Positions 20,059 through 24,565 of a DNA stretch of 24,565 nucleotides are shown piece after piece. The translations under genes and the position numbers were made by a program. The notes below the pieces were generated by a model. That model ran no database searches, was not told the origin of the DNA, and was given only the letters and a program-made list of their open reading frames with translations. The stretch comes from Bondarzewia mesenterica (lineage: Eukaryota > Basidiomycota > Agaricomycetes > Russulales > Bondarzewiaceae), in contig SGPL01000497.1 of assembly GCA_004802705.1 (NCBI GenBank), forward strand, positions 1 to 24,565. Reading direction: 5' to 3'. The stretch's first letter is position 1. Each line of letters opens with the position of its first letter.

Positions 20059-20107
20059 CAGCGTGACTAGATGTACGGGGTGACATTCTGTGACATTGTC
20101 GCGGATC
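20059..20107 (+). repeat. Diverged direct repeat, copy 2
   Basis: This is the partner of 17674-17716 in the same orientation. It carries an extra ten or so bases (a second tgaca unit) before the identical ttgtcgcggatc. It lies about 270 bp upstream of the P450 start. Confidence 0.55.
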
Positions 20108-20373
20108 CGGGACTACTCTTGCAAGATCAAGCTTCGTCTTCTCCATCTTCTGATTCGGGGATGGCCTAGGCGTCTCTCTATCGGTCTGGGGTCTCTGTAT
20201 TGCAGTGCTCAATCATATCTGATGATTCCTTGTTTTCTCTTGAATCTTGTCCACGACGACCGTGGATTGAAACGAAATGGCCTCCGAGAGACTGGTTTCC
20301 GAGGATCTCCGAACTGTGTCCCTATGGACTTTAAGTGCAAAGCTGAGACCGCTTCGACCCCGTCATCTCCAAC

Positions 20374-22454
20374 ATGGAGTTACTCATGGCCCACGTACTT
20401 GCTCTTCTATGTTCCATCCCCTTTGCTTTGGTTTTCATCTACTCGAATCGCCTCGTTGGAACTCGAGCGTGCACACACATACCTGGTCCTCCTGGGCTAC
20501 CCTTAGTGGGGAATTTTTTTCAGATATTTCCGTGGCGTTCGCGAGTGCTAGAATGGATACAATCCATGCACTCGCAATATGGAGACCTCTGCACGTTCAC
20601 CATGCCGCCATGGGGGCGTGGGATTCTGATTGGGAGGCCAGAATGGCTCGCTCATGTTAAGTCAGGCAAGCGTACTCACGTATCTTTTGCTCTGCTCACC
20701 TGCTCATTCTGGCGGCATTGTAAACTGAAAGGGGATATGATACGCTACCGTAGAGGTCGTACAGAGGTGGCCATCTTTCAACAGTTTCCTGGTCGGAACG
20801 CTCCCGTAGCTTCTGACGGTCGTGAATGGCGGTTTTCCAGAAAGGCGATGGCGTAAGCTCGATTTCTATCATTCTTCTCCAATGCTCTAATTGATGGTCA
20901 AATCATCGTTATATTTGACTCGTCGAAGTCCGATTTTTTCAATCAAGGCCTTCACTGATCACGTCTCCATAGCCATGCAAAGTGTACTCCTATCATATCA
21001 TAACTTTTCGTGTCTTAATCCTGCTCTTTACTTATAGATTATGTGTGTTACTCAAGCACTTCTCAGTAATGCGAGCCAAGAGGGTGTGGTCATAGATTGG
21101 AATGGTGAGCAGACCTACGATACTCCGGTCGTCCTTCAAATTGAACATATAACTAGACGTCGCCGGTCGCATCGCTCTCAGCATTTTCTGCATGTCCTCC
21201 CTCAGTCTTCAGACAAAGATTTTGCGAAGCGACACTGCTTGCCTGATGGAATCTGATACACTGAGAAATGCATTGATAACCTTGAACAGCATCTCTTCCA
21301 GGTGTGCCATGCAGAATTTGCCTTTCATTCTATCTTGTCTCTGAGTCGTTATTTTCAGACGCCTCATGAACCCATTCTGGGCGCTGACCGAGAAGGTATC
21401 CACAGCCTGTCAAAGATGTGTACCGCACCTTACGATTTTTATCTGCAGGTCACTGGCACAGAACGTCGCTTTAAGCGTGCAAGGTCTGAAATTAGAGCGA
21501 TTGTTCACGACATCGTGATTGATCGTCAGACGCGGCATCGCCTGGGAGACAGCCCGTCTGATTATCTCGACGAACTCCTGAAGAACCCTGACTATAGTGA
21601 CCCTACACTCATCCGGGATACCCTCGTCACTCTCCTTTTCGCGGGCCGAGACAACACTCAGAACACCTTGGCTTGGTCAATGCACGCCTTGCTGACTCAC
21701 GAGATATGGATCGAGAGGATGAGAGACGAAGCAATGTCGTTGGTCAATGACTTCCAAACAGGCCTGCCATTGCCGTACGCAGAATTATCGGTAAGTGAGT
21801 TCTCCCTTTGGCCTGACAATTGCATATGATTCGCTCCGGAGCCAGGCGTATCACATCCATCTCGCCGTCTTCTATGAGACCGTCCGCCTTTGGCCTGGAC
21901 TGCCAAAGAACGGACGTCAAGCACTCTTTGACGACGTGCTTCCTGCCCTCCCGCATCTCAATTTTCCGGCTGTCAAAGTTCACAAAGGCGACTATATATT
22001 TTGGTCTGACTACTATATCATGCGTCACCCTCAGGTTATGTATCATGAACAATCTCTCAAGAGTAGGCGCATATACTGACAGTGACGCCCTCTTCTGTTC
22101 TAGGTCTGGGGGTTAAACGCATCGGAGTTTGATCCTGGACGTCATCTCGATGCGTCAGGCCACTTCGTCAGACCAAATGCGCCAGATTTCATTGGATTCG
22201 GAGCCGGTCCTCGATTATGGTGCGTTCTACTTTATCCATCAATTTCTCCACCGGTCATGCTGAGAATCACACCTTCCTTCATACCTTCAAGCCCTGCGGC
22301 TCAATTGGCAGCCTATGAATTTGTCGCGTGTTGGTCATCAATCCTTCCGTCCTTCCACTTCAAGGCCAGGTACACCGCTGAGCCTAAGATGATGGAGACA
22401 TTCACTCCGGCAATCGATGGTCCAATGTATGTTGAAGTGATTATGCAGCATTAA
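20374..22454 (+). CDS. Cytochrome P450 monooxygenase
   Basis: The start at 20374 gives MELLMAHVLALLCSIPFALV, an N-terminal membrane anchor, then the proline hinge HIPGPPGLPLVGNFF. Conserved pieces follow in order: GRNAPVASDGREWRFSRKAM (C-helix WxxxR), SIKAFTDHVSIAMQS, RLMNPFWALTEKVTGTERRF, TLIRDTLVTLLFAGRDNTQN (I-helix AGRDNT), FYETVRLWPGLPKNGRQALF (ExxR as ETVR), VWGLNASEFDPGRHL (PERF region) and FIGFGAGPRLCPAAQLA (heme loop). The heme cysteine codon is split by the intron 22220-22291. The first intron ends at 20731 and may start at a GC donor (20666) or a GT donor (20672); both keep frame. The gene looks intact at about 540 residues and ends at 22454. It would hydroxylate a lipophilic substrate at the ER membrane with a P450 reductase; a terpenoid substrate is inferred from its neighbours. 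I cannot assign the CYP family. Confidence 0.88.
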
Positions 22455-22985
22455 AATGCCGAAATATTTTCATCCGTTGATCGTGAACACAACGTGTTTC
22501 CTAGTTGGTTTTGTCCAGCGCCCGTAGTGTGTGTAATGACTTTGTAATTGTGTTGCATTATATTGTGTGATGGAAGGTGTATGATTTCGATAACAAGGAT
22601 AAAGAGCTCGATCGAATTGGGGGGCGTGAATCAGACATAAAATAGGAGGAGCGATTGGAGACGGGATAGAGTGAATCGGGCGCGAACAGGATTATCGCGA
22701 GCACGCAAAGAATGTTGAGAGATGTTGTGAGAAATCCGATGACCTCATAAATATTCGGATGGAATGATGAAAGTACACGCGCCATGAGCACAACCGTTGA
22801 CGAAGTTCCGAAATTGCTGATCTTTTACAGGGAAAAAGTGAAATCGGTCATTATTGCTAGATCGTCACGAAAGTGATTATTTTTTGTCCGATAAAACCCT
22901 TCATACGTATGATCAATTCATTCGTTCTGATTAAACTGACTTTCTACTGGGCTTCAGTAGCGCATAACTAAATTGCGATCGACTA
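22455..22985. other. Intergenic region between convergent P450 and SDR genes
   Basis: This stretch is expected to hold both 3' untranslated regions. A minus-strand open frame with ATG at 22785 and end at 22558 has a hydrophobic stretch (IGFLTTSLNILCVLAIILFA) but no other support. It is more likely chance in A/T-rich 3' sequence than a gene. Confidence 0.4.
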
Positions 22986-24334
22986 TCAAAAACCTTTCAC
23001 TTGTTCCTCGCACCATGTCCAAACCTTTCCCATAAGCTCCACATTTTGTGCGTCTCTGCTTGGAAGTGACCGTCGTGCCCATGCTGTGAAATACTATCAC
23101 CAGTGCTGGTTAGATAATGAATAATCATAGTCAAAGCTAACCCACCTCTCCATTCATGTTTGCGGTTTCAGGCGCCGTCCCAGCGTAGAGGGGCGTAATA
23201 GCGCCATACGACACATTGTAGAACAAAAGGACATTGAGAATGGATACAACGAGAGGATTCATGTTGCGCTGCAGTCTTGTCTTGACTCCCCCTTTCGACC
23301 GCAACAGTTGGAACGAATATTAACCCCACTACATAGTCAGCGCTGTCAAAGTTCCGGGTCAATACTTACCTGGGTGCAATGACGAAGAGACGATGCCGTC
23401 TCCTTCATACCGCCTAGCAAGTTCGTTGGCAAACAAGATGACACCCTGCATTTTGAGAACCCATGAATGGCCACAATGTTAGTGGAATTGAAGTGATTGA
23501 CTGACGAGTTTACTCTGTCCGTAGAGTTTATCGAGGCCAAGCTTTTTGCGTGCTGAAAAGGCACTCGTGCCCTTCTTCAAGGAGTCCCAGTCAATGCTGT
23601 TGGGGACAAGGTACAGACCATGGAGACTGGACGCTATACTGACGACGCGTGCGCTTTTGCTTGGACTTGTAGTCGCAGCACGCTTGAGTGCGGGGAGCAG
23701 GAGGTTTGTGAGGAAAAAGTGCCCTAAGCGACATGGACATTTAGCACTTCAATATCGAGAAAGCACGTTGGGGTCGCAATGGGTCTACCTAGAACGTTGG
23801 TCCCCCACTGACTGTCAAATTGTTGTTCCGTGAGTTCTTCCAGAGGTGGAAACATGACTCCTCTGACAGACACTCAACTCTTCAAAATGGAGGAACGTGA
23901 GATTGTGGGAGGCAAACTCACCCATTGTTGAACAGAACATGAAGCTCTTGTTCTTTGGACAAGAATTCCTCGGCAGCTCTGCGAACAGAACGGAGGTCTG
24001 CCAGGTCCAGTTTCAGGAACGACAACCGTGTCGCCTGTCTCCCAAGGCTCTCCTTGAGCTGATCGATGGCTACGTCGACTTTCGTCTCATCGCGCGCAGC
24101 CATGTACACCTTCGCATTTCTCGACAGTAATACCTTCCATCCAGTGAGAGACGAAACATAGCTATGTCTCGACATACGTACCTTGCATAGCTCCAAGCCA
24201 ATACCTGAGCTACCACCGGTGACGATGATGGTTTGTCCGGTCAGATCTGGCACGTTTTGACTCGTCCACAGAGGTTTGGGAGGAAACAGCTCGCTGAAAG
24301 TCGATATGCGTTTTGCTGAAGGATTATCAGGCAT
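22986..24334 (-). CDS. Short-chain dehydrogenase/reductase (retinol-dehydrogenase/WWOX-like)
   Basis: The start at 24334 gives MPDNPSAKRISTFSELFPPK. An upstream ATG at 24454 is in frame but lies inside the inverted repeat and adds an atypical leader. About seven exons give roughly 326 residues. The NAD(P)-binding TGGSSGIG is at about residues 39-46, followed by VYMAARDETKVDVAIDQLKE, LSFLKLDLADLRSVRRAA and LFNNGVMFPPLEEL (NNAG position reads NNGV). Then come GTNVLGHFFLTNLLLPALKR, ARVVSIASS (catalytic Ser), LDKLYGQSK (catalytic Tyr-x-x-x-Lys), SSSLHPGGVKTRLQRNM, YGAITPLYAGTAPETANMNG and the end VWTWCEEQVKGF. All in-frame stops lie in short introns, so the gene is intact. It interconverts alcohols and ketones or aldehydes with NAD(P)H; with the P450 next door it is a plausible tailoring enzyme. 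The start codon lies 50 bp from the right inverted-repeat copy, which therefore contains its promoter. Confidence 0.88.
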
Positions 24335-24383
24335 GGTCAGTCGCGCGATCTGTGTAGAGAGGGATGTAGAGAGGAAAGATGAG

Positions 24384-24565
24384 AACAAACAGGAGCAACT
24401 TGCGTTCTGATGATTCGTATTCGGAGCAAATCGAAGTTGAACTCGAAGACACATCGCACCCCGCCAGCGGGCGATGCCTTCTTCGGATGCAGTGTACTTT
24501 ATGCCCCTTTAAGCCCCTGCGTACAGCCTGCGGGTTACTATGGGATGACTTTCCAATGGATCTGT
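24384..24565 (-). repeat. 182-bp perfect inverted repeat, right copy; SDR upstream region
   Basis: It is the exact reverse complement of 17978-18159. It begins 50 bp upstream of the SDR start codon and reaches the end of the window. Read in the direction of the SDR gene it carries an A/T-containing box (ggggcataaagtac) that could serve as a TATA-like element, followed by the hairpin described for the left copy. Confidence 0.93.

Noticed and set aside
22558..22785. Hydrophobic minus-strand open frame between the P450 and SDR genes
   Set aside because: It lies in the 3' regions of two convergent genes and has nothing beyond one hydrophobic stretch to support it.
17978..24565. Inverted repeats as ends of a complete autonomous DNA transposon
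   Set aside because: No transposase or other mobility gene is present between the arms; only ICMT, P450 and SDR genes are, so a mobile-element call is not supported.
1..24565. tRNA genes, rRNA, CRISPR arrays, riboswitches, viral genes
   Set aside because: None was recognised by eye on either strand; small structured RNAs would need a covariance-model search to exclude.

Overview
The window looks like nuclear DNA of a mushroom-forming basidiomycete (Agaricomycetes). Almost every gene is cut by many short introns (about 45-75 nt, GT...AG). The gene content also fits: a MUB1/SamB-type MYND protein, a DUF6534 membrane protein, aryl-alcohol-oxidase-like GMC flavoenzymes, and a UbiA-type protein of the kind found in fungal terpenoid pathways. 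No virus, CRISPR array, rRNA or complete transposon was seen. All exon joins were made by eye from splice signals, reading frame and family conservation.

Layout. (1) 278-3505 (+) is a complete MUB1-like gene, probably the housekeeping edge of the region. (2) 4621-7335 (-) and 8337-10856 (+) are two divergent GMC oxidoreductase genes, one probably cytosolic or lipid-anchored and one with a signal peptide. The kilobase between them holds exon-like debris. (3) 10928-11952 (-) is an intact 290-residue UbiA-type enzyme. It is transcribed away from 12830-14199 (+), an intact 383-residue polyprenyl diphosphate synthase, across an 877-bp shared upstream region. (4) 14909-16930 (-) is a DUF6534 seven-helix-like membrane protein, followed by a small unrecognised ORF. 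(5) 18542-19338 (-) is an isoprenylcysteine carboxyl methyltransferase paralogue with a possible frameshift near its end. (6) 20374-22454 (+) is a cytochrome P450 and 22986-24334 (-) is a short-chain dehydrogenase; they converge.

Taken together, 4.6-24.3 kb reads as a terpenoid biosynthetic gene cluster that I cannot match to a named one. The synthase would make a linear prenyl diphosphate. The UbiA-type enzyme would cyclise it, or transfer it to an acceptor. The P450, the SDR and one or both flavin oxidases would oxidise the product, and the ICMT-like enzyme might methylate it. The synthase resembles Coq1 (long-chain) enzymes more than fungal GGPP synthases, so the scaffold is uncertain; a cyathane-like diterpene (as made through EriG) and a longer or mero-terpenoid are both possible.

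The most striking non-coding structure is a 182-bp perfect inverted repeat (17978-18159 and 24384-24565). Its right copy is the upstream region of the SDR gene and runs to the window edge. Its left copy is an orphan of that promoter, and the pair brackets the ICMT, P450 and SDR genes.
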